Source: Rhodoglobus sp. (GTDB lineage Bacteria > Actinomycetota > Actinomycetes > Actinomycetales > Microbacteriaceae). From it: a stretch of 40,026 bases of DNA. Numbering within the stretch: position 1 is the stretch's first letter; each line of letters opens with the position of its first letter. Both the position numbers and the translations under genes were made by a program. Of the stretch, positions 1-7,576 are shown in pieces. The stretch spans positions 1 to 40,026 of the forward strand of contig JAODAQ010000025.1 in the NCBI GenBank assembly GCA_025463515.1, read 5' to 3'. Below the pieces are notes generated by a model. That model had not been told where the DNA came from and did not search any database. It worked only from the letters and a program-made list of their open reading frames with translations.

Positions 1-122
1 GGACCCCGATCACCGGCACCCTCACCATCCCCGCCAACCCGCTCACCCTCCGCGTCGGCGACGCCAAAACCGTCCTCGTCGAACACAACTGCAACCACAA
101 CCCCACCGGCCCCGGCTGCTAA
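1..122 (+). CDS. C-terminal end of an unknown, possibly exported protein (partial)
   Basis: Only the last 39 codons are inside the window, reading in the frame that starts at base 3 and ending with TAA at 120-122. The peptide is rich in Thr, Pro and Asn and ends with VEHNCNHNPTGPGC, whose two cysteines suggest an extracytoplasmic location. Nearly every codon ends in C or G, so it is real coding sequence. I do not recognise the family. It is followed by the htrA promoter region. Confidence 0.55.
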   Translation, partial: TPITGTLTIPANPLTLRVGDAKTVLVEHNCNHNPTGPGC

Positions 123-168
123 CGACGAACGCCCGGCGCAGCGTCGGCAGGCTCACAGCGCACCTAAA

Positions 169-174
169 TAGAAT
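169..174 (+). promoter_or_regulatory. Probable -10 element of htrA
   Basis: TAGAAT at 169-174 would give a transcript start near 181 and a leader of about 43 nt. The leader carries a good ribosome binding site, AAGGAG at 210-215, 8 nt before the ATG at 224. No clear -35 hexamer is visible. Confidence 0.4.
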
Positions 175-223
175 GTTCAGGTTGGCGATGAATGCTTGGC
201 ATCGCTTGGAAGGAGCATTCACT

Positions 224-1582
224 ATGACCGACGCCCCCCAGAACCCGACGACGGGTTCTACCGACAGCACAGAGTCCCTGGAGCAGACCCAGGCGAGGCT
301 TACTGCGGAAGGAGGCGTTGAGACAGCACCTGCCAAAGAGGAGGCGCACACCGGCGCATCCTTCAAGCGGGCCCCCGTCGTGGTCGGCCTCGTCGCCGCC
401 CTCGCGGTCGGCGCGATCATCGGCGGCGTTTCCGGCGCCGGTGTCACCATGTGGGCGACGTCCACCAACGCGGGCAGCTCGCCAGTCATCGGCAGTGCGA
501 ACCCCACGACCATCACCGTCAACGACACGAAGAGCGCGACTCAGGTCACCGCTGTCGCAGCGAAGGCCATGCCGTCCGTCGTGACCATCAGCGTCACCGC
601 CTCGTCCGAGGGCGGCACCGGCTCCGGCATCGTGCTGAGCAAGGACGGCTACATCCTGACCAACACGCACGTCGTCACCCTCGACGGCGCCGCATCGGAC
701 GGCACCATCAAGGTCACGACGAGCGACGGCCGCCTGTTCGACGCGACAGTGGTCGGCACCGACCCGATCTCCGACCTCGCGGTCATCAAGATCGACGGCG
801 TCACCGACCTGCAGCCGGCCGAGTTCGCGGACTCCGCCAAGCTCAACGTCGGTGACACCGCGATCGCGATCGGTGCACCGCTCGGCCTGGCCGGCACCGT
901 CACCGACGGCATCGTGAGCGCGCTCAACCGCAGCATCACGATCGCGTCCTCCGCGGTCCCGGACGACACCAGCTCCGAAGACAGCACCCCCGACCCGAAC
1001 GGCAACTTCTTCAACTTCGACCTCCCGGGCCAGGAGCAGCAGGCTCCGACGAACGGGTCGACTCCGACGATCTCGCTGTCGGTGATCCAGACGGATGCCG
1101 CGATCAACCCCGGCAACTCCGGCGGAGCGCTGCTCGACTCCGACGGCAAAGTGATCGGCGTGAACGTGGCCATCGCCTCCGCCGGCAGCTCAACCTCGGG
1201 CGGACAGTCCGGCAGCATCGGCGTCGGGTTCGCCATCCCCGCGAACCTCGCCCAGCGCATCGCGAAGGAGATCATCGACTCCGGCACGGCCACCCACGGC
1301 CTGCTCGGCGCCTCGGTCGCCGACGTGACGGAGGACACCAACCAGAAGGATCCGACGGTAGTCGGCGCGAGCATCGTCGAGGTCACCGACGGCGGCGCGG
1401 CCGCGGCCGCCGGCCTCAAGACTGGCGACATCATCACGAAGTTCGAGGGTCTGCCGATCACGGGCAAGACCGACCTCACCGCACAGGTGCGCAGCCTCGC
1501 GGCGGGGTCCAAGGCGACGGTCACGTACGTCCGCGACGGCAAGGCCTCGCAGGTCGACGTGACACTCGGCGAGCTCAAGTAG
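224..1582 (+). CDS. htrA: HtrA/DegP-like membrane-anchored serine protease (S1C) with PDZ domain
   Basis: 452 aa. An acidic cytoplasmic tail (1-48) is followed by one membrane segment (about 51-78), so the protease lies outside the membrane, as in actinobacterial HtrA proteins of envelope quality control. The trypsin-like domain (about 105-345) has the full triad: His149 in TNTHVV, Asp184 in SDLAVIKI, and Ser299 in the motif GNSGG. A PDZ domain follows (about 357-450). A Ser/Asp/Gly-rich loop at 243-281 interrupts the protease domain. I chose the ATG at 224 over an upstream in-frame start at 173 because AAGGAG lies 8 nt before it. A strong hairpin follows the stop codon. Confidence 0.93.
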   Translation: MTDAPQNPTTGSTDSTESLEQTQARLTAEGGVETAPAKEEAHTGASFKRAPVVVGLVAALAVGAIIGGVSGAGVTMWATSTNAGSSPVIGSANPTTITVNDTKSATQVTAVAAKAMPSVVTISVTASSEGGTGSGIVLSKDGYILTNTHVVTLDGAASDGTIKVTTSDGRLFDATVVGTDPISDLAVIKIDGVTDLQPAEFADSAKLNVGDTAIAIGAPLGLAGTVTDGIVSALNRSITIASSAVPDDTSSEDSTPDPNGNFFNFDLPGQEQQAPTNGSTPTISLSVIQTDAAINPGNSGGALLDSDGKVIGVNVAIASAGSSTSGGQSGSIGVGFAIPANLAQRIAKEIIDSGTATHGLLGASVADVTEDTNQKDPTVVGASIVEVTDGGAAAAAGLKTGDIITKFEGLPITGKTDLTAQVRSLAAGSKATVTYVRDGKASQVDVTLGELK

Positions 1583-1585
1583 GAG

Positions 1586-1621
1586 GTCGGTCGAGCCTGC
1601 CTGTTGGTAGGCTCGACCGAC
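1586..1621 (+). terminator. Strong hairpin terminator after htrA
   Basis: GTCGGTCGAGCCTGCC (1586-1601) pairs with 1606-1621 around a 4-nt loop, TGTT. This is a 16-bp stem with one G-T pair, beginning 3 nt after the htrA stop. There is no T-run, which is common for actinobacterial terminators. A TTG at 1604 inside the loop is not a credible start for the next gene. Confidence 0.8.
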
Positions 1622-1645
1622 TACCAGCTCGACTCATTGGATCCC

Positions 1646-2665
1646 ATGGCGAAGCAGCCCGACACCCTCCCCGGTGTTTCCTACGTCATGCCGGTGCTCA
1701 ACGAAGTCGAGCACATCGAGGCAGCGGTCAACAGCCTCATCGATCAGGACTACGAGGGCCCGTTCGAGGTCATCCTGGCCCTCGGCCCGAGCGTCGACGG
1801 CACGAACGACGTCATCGCGGAGATGGCGCGGCTCGACCCGCGCATCCGCAGTATCCCGAACGAGCTCGGCTCGACGCCCGGCGGCCTGAACGTCGCGATC
1901 CGTGCATCCAGCAACCCGATCGTGGTCCGGGTGGATGCCCACTCCGTCCTTCCTCGCGACTACACCCGCCTTGCGGTCAAGACTCTGCTCGAGACCGGCG
2001 CCGACAACGTCGGCGGAATCATGAAGGCCGAAGGAACCACTCCGTTCCAGAAGGCCGTCGCCCACGCGTACGGCTCGCCGGAGGGGCTCGGCGGCACCCA
2101 GCACCACGTGGGCGGCAAGGCCGGGCCTGCGGACACCGCCTACCTCGGCGTGTTCCAGCGGCACCGCCTGGTCGAGGTCGGCCTGTTCGACGAGGGCATC
2201 AAGCGCGGCCAGGACTGGGAGCTCAACCGGCGGCTCAGGCAGACCGGCGGCACGGTCTGGTTCACGCCCGAGCTCACCGTCGTGTACCGGCCGCGCTCGA
2301 GCCTGCGCAAGCTCATCCGCCAGTTCGTCGCCACGGGCATCTGGCGCGGCGAGCTCGCCCGCCGGTTCGGCTCCGGCCTGCGGTACTTCATCCCGCCGGT
2401 CGCGGTGCTGGGCATCCTCGTCGCAACGATCCTGGGTATCGTCGGCGTCGCTACCGGCGTGACCTGGCTCGCACTCGGCTTCGCGGTGCCGGCGGTCTAC
2501 GCGCTGCTCGTGATCGTGGCATCCGTCAACGCCGCCCGCGAGGGTCTCACCACGGGCCTCTGGTATCTCGTAGTGTTGCCGTGCATCCATTTCGGCTGGG
2601 GTATCGGCTTCGTGCTCGGTTTCCTCAAGCTGACCCGCAACATCACCGTGCACACGGGAAGGTGA
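1646..2665 (+). CDS. Family 2 glycosyltransferase, ExoA-like, membrane-anchored
   Basis: 339 aa. The GT-A fold begins with VSYVMPVLNE, has the metal-binding acidic site VRVDAHS around residue 97, and a later RGQDWELNRRL helix of the acceptor/catalytic region. Two or three hydrophobic segments (about 247-305 and 315-330) anchor it at the inner face of the membrane. The pattern matches the succinoglycan ExoA type, which extends lipid-linked or polymer chains. It starts the glycopolymer locus and ends 4 nt before the next gene. The ATG at 1646 was chosen because an upstream TTG (1604) sits in the loop of the preceding terminator. The sugar and acceptor cannot be deduced. Confidence 0.85.
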   Translation: MAKQPDTLPGVSYVMPVLNEVEHIEAAVNSLIDQDYEGPFEVILALGPSVDGTNDVIAEMARLDPRIRSIPNELGSTPGGLNVAIRASSNPIVVRVDAHSVLPRDYTRLAVKTLLETGADNVGGIMKAEGTTPFQKAVAHAYGSPEGLGGTQHHVGGKAGPADTAYLGVFQRHRLVEVGLFDEGIKRGQDWELNRRLRQTGGTVWFTPELTVVYRPRSSLRKLIRQFVATGIWRGELARRFGSGLRYFIPPVAVLGILVATILGIVGVATGVTWLALGFAVPAVYALLVIVASVNAAREGLTTGLWYLVVLPCIHFGWGIGFVLGFLKLTRNITVHTGR

Positions 2666-2669
2666 GTCT

Positions 2670-3479
2670 GTGACCATCGACAGTCGTGGCACCCGGCCCA
2701 CGAGCATCGCCGAACTGCGGGCAGTCAGCCAGCCGCCCGAGGTGCGCCAGCGCGCGAACGCCGAGCACTGGACGGCCTCGCTCTACCTGCGCAACCTGTC
2801 GCCGTACCTGACATGGGCTCTGCTCAAGACGAGTATCAGCGCGAACGGCGTGACGGGCCTCATGATCCTGGTGGGCTGGTCGACGGCCGCCGCGCTCCTC
2901 ATCCCCGGGATCGGGGGAGCGGCACTGGCCCTCATCCTCGGCCAGCTGCAGATGCTCGTCGACTGCTCCGACGGCGAGGTCGCGCGCTGGCGCGGGACGA
3001 GCTCGCCCGCCGGCGTGTTCCTCGACAAGGTCGGGCACTACACGACAGAGGCGCTCATCCCGATCGTCCTCGGCATCCGTGCCGCAGGCTGGCCGCTCCA
3101 GTTCCCCGAGGACTACGCCTGGACGACCGCCGGATTCGCGCTCGCCCTCGTGATCGTGCTCAACAAGGCGCTCAACGACATGGTGCACGTCGCGCGCGCG
3201 AACGCGGGGCTGGTCAAGCTCAGCGACCGCAAGGGCGAGGCCGAGCCGAGCCAGGCGCTCGTCGCGCGGCTGCGCCGAGCGGCCAAGTTCCTTCCGTTCC
3301 ACCGCCTGTACCACTCGGTCGAGCTCACGATCCTGGCCTTCGCCGCCGCGATCGTGGGGCTGTTCCTGCCGCCGCTGCTCGCCGACCGGATCCTCGTGCT
3401 CGCCCTCCTGCCCCTCGCCGTCCTGGCGCTGGTCGGGCATTTCGTCGCGATCATGGCCTCGAAGCGAGTGCGGTCCTGA
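2670..3479 (+). CDS. CDP-alcohol phosphatidyltransferase family protein with an altered motif
   Basis: 269 aa, GTG start, several membrane helices. Residues 98-123 carry the family signature: D98, D101-G102, A105-R106, G115 and D119. The position that is normally the last aspartate (D-x3-D) is histidine here (H123, in FLDKVGHY). Known members transfer a phospho-alcohol group from CDP-linked donors to a second alcohol, making phospholipids or phosphopolyol links. Lying between two glycosyltransferases, with a nucleotidyltransferase and a TagB/F-like enzyme in the same locus, it may add a phospho-polyol to a surface glycan or lipid; that is inference. The stop codon overlaps the CTG that appears to start the next gene. 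Confidence 0.85.
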   Translation: MTIDSRGTRPTSIAELRAVSQPPEVRQRANAEHWTASLYLRNLSPYLTWALLKTSISANGVTGLMILVGWSTAAALLIPGIGGAALALILGQLQMLVDCSDGEVARWRGTSSPAGVFLDKVGHYTTEALIPIVLGIRAAGWPLQFPEDYAWTTAGFALALVIVLNKALNDMVHVARANAGLVKLSDRKGEAEPSQALVARLRRAAKFLPFHRLYHSVELTILAFAAAIVGLFLPPLLADRILVLALLPLAVLALVGHFVAIMASKRVRS

Positions 3480-4360
3480 CGTCTCGACAGGCTCGACTAC
3501 CGGCCGTCGGCGTCGTCTCGCTCACCCAGGGCACGCGCCCGGATGACCTGGCTCGCGGTCTCGCGAGCCTCGCCGCGCAGACCGGCGTGACCCTCGACAC
3601 CGTCGTGGTCGGCAACGCCTGGGCTCCTGCGGGGCTGCCCGACGGAGTGCGGTCCGTGCACCTGCCCGAGAACGTCGGAATCCCCGCAGGCCGCAACGCC
3701 GGTGCCGACCTGGTCACGGGCGACTACATCTTCTTCCTCGACGACGATGCGAGCATCCCGTCGCCCACGTTCCTTGCCGACGCGATCGCGAAGATCGAGG
3801 CGGACCCGTCGATCGGGCTGCTGCAGCCGCGGGTCGTCGACCCGAGCGGGGTGTCGAACCCACGCCGCTGGATCCCGCGGATCCGCAAGGGCGACCCCGA
3901 GCACTCGAGCAATGTGTTCTCGGTGTGGGAGGGCGCGACGCTGCTGCCGCGGGCGGTCTACGACGCTGCCGGTGGGTGGGGCGCGCCCTACTTCTACGCG
4001 CACGAGGGCATCGAGCTGGCGTGGCGGGTGTGGGACACCGGGCACCGCGTGCTCTACGCGGGAGACCTCGTGGCGAATCATCCGGCCATCGATCCTGCCC
4101 GGCACTCGTACTACTACCGCCTCAACGCCCGGAACCGGGTGTGGCTGGCGAAGCGGAACCTGCCGTGGGTGCTCGTTCCGTTCTACGTGGGCAGCTGGAC
4201 GGGCATCCAGCTGCTGCGCTCGATCCGCCGCCCCGCTGGGCTGGGCGCGTGGTTCGGGGGCTGGCTCGCGGGCTGGCGGGAGAAGCCGGGCGGCCGGCGG
4301 AGCATCAAGTGGGTAACGGTGTGGCGCATGGCGCGTGCGGGCCGTCCGCCGCTGGTTTGA
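3476..4360 (+). CDS. Glycosyltransferase family 2 (start codon uncertain, apparently CTG)
   Basis: About 294 aa. It has a GT-A fold with the NVGIPAGRNAGA helix and the acidic motif FFLDDDAS (DDD near 89-91), resembling rhamnosyl- or galactofuranosyl-type transferases. A hydrophobic stretch near the C terminus (VLVPFYVGSW) may touch the membrane. The conserved first strand (AVGVVSLTQG) begins within 10 codons of the previous stop. In this frame there is no ATG, GTG or TTG anywhere nearby upstream. The CTG at 3476 forms a CTGA overlap with the previous TGA and is the best candidate, probably translationally coupled. The next in-frame GTG (near 3587) would remove the nucleotide-binding start of the fold. 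Confidence 0.8.
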   Translation: MTSRQARLPAVGVVSLTQGTRPDDLARGLASLAAQTGVTLDTVVVGNAWAPAGLPDGVRSVHLPENVGIPAGRNAGADLVTGDYIFFLDDDASIPSPTFLADAIAKIEADPSIGLLQPRVVDPSGVSNPRRWIPRIRKGDPEHSSNVFSVWEGATLLPRAVYDAAGGWGAPYFYAHEGIELAWRVWDTGHRVLYAGDLVANHPAIDPARHSYYYRLNARNRVWLAKRNLPWVLVPFYVGSWTGIQLLRSIRRPAGLGAWFGGWLAGWREKPGGRRSIKWVTVWRMARAGRPPLV

Positions 4361-5663
4361 TGGTCTCGTGCCCCTGAGACAAGACTTTGCGACGGCCCGT
4401 CGGCTGGCCCGCAACATCCTCAACTCGCGCCGCAACCGCGCTGCCGTCGTGCGGCGGTCGTTCGAGCATCCGCTGCCCGACCCCGGCACCATCAAGATCG
4501 CCGTCTACTTCGCCGACACCAAGGTGAATCTCTACCAGGTGCGCCAGTGGTACGCGCCCCTCGCCGAGCTGGCCGCCACGTGGCCGGTGGCGATCATCTC
4601 GCGCGCGCCCAGCAGTGTGCTCGGCCTGTGGGACGAGACGCCGGTCCCGGCGGTGTACCTGCGCAGCGTCGCAGACCTTGAGCGCTTCGTCCAGACGCAG
4701 GACATCCGCATCGTGTTCTACGTCAACCAGAACGCCAAGAACTTCCAGATGTTCCGCTACGGCCGCATGTGGCACGTTTTCATCAACCACGGTGAGAGCG
4801 ACAAGATGTACATGACGACCAACCAGTTCAAGGCCTACGACTACAGCTTCGTGGCGGGGGATGCCGCGGTCGACAGGCTGAGCCACAAGCTCTGGGACTT
4901 CGACCTCAAGCGGCGCGCGATAAAGATCGGGCGGCCGCAGGCGGACCACCTCGATGGTGAGCTGCCCTACACTCCCGATGCCCGCACGGTGGTGCTGTAC
5001 GCCCCGACGTGGGAGGGCGACCGTGCCGCTGCGGCCTACGGCTCGATTGCCACGCACGGCGTCGCGCTCGCGGCATCCCTACTGGCCTCGCCCGACCACC
5101 GCCTCATCTACCGGCCGCACCCGCGCAGCGGCGTCGCAGACCCGGAGTACAAGGCGGCCAACGAGACCATCATCGCGGCGATCGCGAAGGCGAACGCGGC
5201 AGACCCGACCGCGCAGCACGTGTTCGACCAGGGCAATGCCCTCGGCTGGCAGCTGGCTGCGGCGGACATCGCGGTCACCGACATCTCGGCGATGGTCTAC
5301 GACCGGCTCGCTACCGGCAAGCCCCTGCTGGTGACGCGGCCGGTCGCCCCCGAGGCCGAGGTCGACGAGACCGGGTACCTCGGCGCGGCCGAGTGGCTGT
5401 CGGCCCAGGACGCGTCGGACATCCTGGCGATCTCGGAGCGGGTACAGCACGACGAGGAGGCCCAGGAGCGACTGAGGTTCTGGGTCGAGCGCCACTTCGG
5501 CGACACCACGCCGGGGGAGGCCACCAGGCGCTTCCGGGCGGCGATCTCCAAACTCATGAAGGAGTGGGAGAAGCACGAGAAGCTGCACATCGACGACGCG
5601 CGCGGCAGCGAGGGCGATCCCTTCGACGATGACGACGAGGATTCCGCCCCCGGTGAGAACTGA
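4335..5663 (+). CDS. CDP-glycerol:polyol glycerophosphotransferase-like (TagB/TagF family)
   Basis: 442 aa. The C-terminal two thirds show the family landmarks: FINHGESDK (152-155 HGES), VLYAPTWEGD, IYRPHPRSG and DISAMVYDRLATGKP. Family members move glycerol- or ribitol-phosphate from a CDP donor to build teichoic-acid-type polymers at the cytoplasmic face of the membrane. The tail ends in a run of acidic residues. GTG at 4335 overlaps the previous gene by 26 nt; GTG at 4368, 7 nt after that gene's stop, is an equally possible start. Together with the TagGH-like exporter encoded just downstream on the other strand, it points to a phosphate-containing wall polymer. Confidence 0.85.
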   Translation: MRAVRRWFDGLVPLRQDFATARRLARNILNSRRNRAAVVRRSFEHPLPDPGTIKIAVYFADTKVNLYQVRQWYAPLAELAATWPVAIISRAPSSVLGLWDETPVPAVYLRSVADLERFVQTQDIRIVFYVNQNAKNFQMFRYGRMWHVFINHGESDKMYMTTNQFKAYDYSFVAGDAAVDRLSHKLWDFDLKRRAIKIGRPQADHLDGELPYTPDARTVVLYAPTWEGDRAAAAYGSIATHGVALAASLLASPDHRLIYRPHPRSGVADPEYKAANETIIAAIAKANAADPTAQHVFDQGNALGWQLAAADIAVTDISAMVYDRLATGKPLLVTRPVAPEAEVDETGYLGAAEWLSAQDASDILAISERVQHDEEAQERLRFWVERHFGDTTPGEATRRFRAAISKLMKEWEKHEKLHIDDARGSEGDPFDDDDEDSAPGEN

Positions 5664-5666
5664 GCC

Positions 5667-5936
5667 CTACAGGGACGCGCGCCAGAGGTACTCGACCCCG
5701 TTCGGCCGGAACCAGCGCACGACCGCGAGTGAACCGGCGGCGCGGTGGCGCTCGTCGATCGTGACCTCGAGCTCTTCGCCCGGCTGCAGCTTCACCGGGT
5801 TGTTGGCCGCGAGGGCACTCGCGCCGTGGATGATCACGGCGACGCCGTGAACCGGCTCGTCGCCGATATTGCGGAAGCGGTAGGCCGGGGGCTGGCTGTC
5901 GAACTGAAATGGCACGCGGTAGGAATCCTCATACAT
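5667..5936 (-). CDS. Small conserved-looking protein of unknown function
   Basis: 89 aa, mostly beta-type sequence without a signal peptide or membrane segment: it opens MYEDSYRVPFQF and ends FRPNGVEYLWRASL. It looks like a small beta-sandwich, but I do not recognise a named family. It converges with the TagB/F-like gene, leaving only 3 nt between the stop codons. It has a leaderless promoter pattern (TATCCT, then 6 nt, then ATG), and a 14-bp perfect palindrome lies over its start codon, so it is probably a tightly controlled single gene. Confidence 0.65.
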   Translation of the reverse strand: MYEDSYRVPFQFDSQPPAYRFRNIGDEPVHGVAVIIHGASALAANNPVKLQPGEELEVTIDERHRAAGSLAVVRWFRPNGVEYLWRASL

Positions 5937-5948
5937 GTATGAAGGATA
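5929..5948 (-). promoter_or_regulatory. Leaderless -10 plus palindrome over the start codon
   Basis: On the - strand TATCCT (5943-5948) precedes the ATG at 5936 by exactly 6 nt. The perfect palindrome TCATACATGTATGA (5929-5942) covers the predicted transcription start and the start codon. Outer bases ATCC (5925-5928) and GGAT (5944-5947) continue the symmetry with one bulged base. This fits a repressor site or self-regulation. Confidence 0.5.
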
Positions 5949-5966
5949 GACCCGACCCGCGACAAC

Positions 5967-6797
5967 TCACTCGACGGGCGGCTCGATCGCCTTCTGAGTG
6001 CGCCGGGGGAGTGCGGGCAGACGCAGGCGCCTAGTGCCCACCTCGCGCGGCGGCCGTGCCGCCTTGGGCTGCTTGGGCTGTTTTGGCTGCTTGGGCACCA
6101 CAGCGAGCCAGTCCGGGAAGGTGACCGGGGCCGGGCCGAAGGCCTCCCGCGAGGTGCGCACGATCTGCCGCCCAAGGAGGTGGTTGCCGCCGCCGCCCAC
6201 AACCGCGCCGATGCCGAACGGGATGAGCCTGCCGACGACGTTGGTGCCCTGCGCCACTGCGAACTTCTTGAGGAAGGTCTTCTTGAGGCGGTCGGCGATC
6301 GGGCCCACTATCGCGCGCGGCATGCTCTTGGTGATCATCTCGCCCCAGAACACCGACTTGCCGCCGCCGCCCGCGGCCTGGCCGGCGAGCTGCTTGACGA
6401 GGTCACTGCCGGCGGTGCCGAGGACCATCGTCATCACGAGGGCGCGCGCCCGGTCGGGGTCGTCGACGACGATGCCGTGGACTTCGGTGACCGACTGGGC
6501 GAAGAGGGCGCTGGCCTCGAGGAATCCGGCAGTCTCGACCCCCGAGAGCGCGAGGGATGCACCCGTGCCGATGGCCGGGACCGCGGCGCTCGCGCCGACG
6601 AGAGCGCCCCCGGTCGTCACGGCGGCCAGGAAGCGCCGCTCGAGGGTGCGGATGATCTCCTCCGGCGTCGCGTTCGGACGCCCCCGGCGGATGCTGCGGA
6701 TGTGGGCGAGGACGACGGGGCGCTGCACGGTCAGCACGCGGTCGATGCCGCGCACGACCATCGGGTTGGAGACCTCGATCTCACGGGACTTGGCCAT
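5967..6797 (-). CDS. Unknown protein with hydrophobic Gly/Ala segments, faintly EcsC-like
   Basis: 276 aa. A charged N-terminal part (1-55, with the helix ATPEEIIRTLERRF) is followed by Gly/Ala-rich hydrophobic stretches at about 57-95 and 195-220 (RLIPFGIGAVVGGGGN). The tail is basic and Pro-rich, with the short repeat KQPKQPKQPK. The glycine-rich C-terminal segment recalls EcsC-family proteins, but the match is too weak to name it. The start is supported by a leaderless promoter pattern (TACGGT-N6-ATG). It stands alone, 30 nt downstream of the next gene on the same strand. Confidence 0.6.
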   Translation of the reverse strand: MAKSREIEVSNPMVVRGIDRVLTVQRPVVLAHIRSIRRGRPNATPEEIIRTLERRFLAAVTTGGALVGASAAVPAIGTGASLALSGVETAGFLEASALFAQSVTEVHGIVVDDPDRARALVMTMVLGTAGSDLVKQLAGQAAGGGGKSVFWGEMITKSMPRAIVGPIADRLKKTFLKKFAVAQGTNVVGRLIPFGIGAVVGGGGNHLLGRQIVRTSREAFGPAPVTFPDWLAVVPKQPKQPKQPKAARPPREVGTRRLRLPALPRRTQKAIEPPVE

Positions 6798-6803
6798 GGC
6801 TCA

Positions 6804-6809
6804 ACCGTA
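6804..6809 (-). promoter_or_regulatory. Leaderless -10 (TACGGT) of the 6797 gene
   Basis: On the - strand TACGGT is followed by 6 nt and the ATG at 6797. That spacing places the transcription start on, or next to, the A of the start codon. Confidence 0.5.
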
Positions 6810-6838
6810 GCCGACCGCCCTGATGTCGAACTGGGGCT

Positions 6839-7576
6839 TCAGTTTCCGTAGTCGGCGTTGTAGCGGTCCAGGACGTCGTCGATGGGGGCGTCGAGCACGA
6901 GGGCGCCCTTGTCGAGGTAGAGGCCGCGGGTGCAGAAGCGGCGCAGGTCCTTCTCGTTGTGCGACACGAAGAACAGGGTGCGACCGCCCGCGAGGAGCTC
7001 CTCGATGCGCTGGTAGCACTTCTCGCGGAATCCCTTGTCGCCCACGGCGAGCACCTCGTCGACGAGGATGATCGGCTCCTCGAGCCGCGAGATCACGGCG
7101 AACGCGATCCGGACCTTCATGCCGCTCGACAGGTGCTTGTACGGAGTGTCGAGGAAGTCGCCGATCTCGGCGAAATCGATGATCTCGTCGAACCTGGCCG
7201 TGATCTCGGCCTTGGTCATGCCGTGGAGGCCCGCGGTGAGGTACACATTCTCGCGCACGGTCAGGTCGTCGACGAAACCGCCGGTGATCTCGATGAGCGG
7301 AGCGACACCGCCGTGCACGCTCACGGAACCCTCATCCGGCAGGATCACCTCGGCCACGAGCTTGAGCAGCGTCGACTTGCCCTGCCCGTTGCGGCCGACG
7401 ACACCGATGGCCTCGCCCTGCTGCACGTCGAAGCTCACCTCGCGCAGGGCCCAGAACTCGTTGGCGCGGGCACGGCGCTTGCGCCCTGCGAACAGGTCTT
7501 TGAAGCTGCGGCGCGAGCGGCGGTTGCGCTTGAACCGGATGCCCGCCCCCTGCACCTGGATGACCGGCGCCGCCAT
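6839..7576 (-). CDS. ABC transporter ATPase of polysaccharide/teichoic acid export (TagH/Wzt-like)
   Basis: 245 aa. It has all nucleotide-binding motifs: Walker A GRNGQGKST (61-69), signature LSSGM (149-153) and Walker B IILVDE (169-174), followed by the switch His in FFVSHNEKD. The VNQGEAIGVVGRNG-type start, the AEVILPDEGSV segment and the lack of a carbohydrate-binding C-terminal extension fit the TagH/Wzt group that powers export of undecaprenyl-linked polymers. The first 35 residues are highly basic. The start ATG shares its A with the TGA of the permease gene, so the two are translated as a pair. An in-frame extension further upstream is only a shadow of the permease gene. Confidence 0.92.
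   Translation of the reverse strand: MAAPVIQVQGAGIRFKRNRRSRRSFKDLFAGRKRRARANEFWALREVSFDVQQGEAIGVVGRNGQGKSTLLKLVAEVILPDEGSVSVHGGVAPLIEITGGFVDDLTVRENVYLTAGLHGMTKAEITARFDEIIDFAEIGDFLDTPYKHLSSGMKVRIAFAVISRLEEPIILVDEVLAVGDKGFREKCYQRIEELLAGGRTLFFVSHNEKDLRRFCTRGLYLDKGALVLDAPIDDVLDRYNADYGN

Noticed and set aside
1604-1645. Upstream TTG start for the first glycosyltransferase
   Set aside because: The codon lies in the loop of the htrA terminator, and the extra 14 residues have no support.
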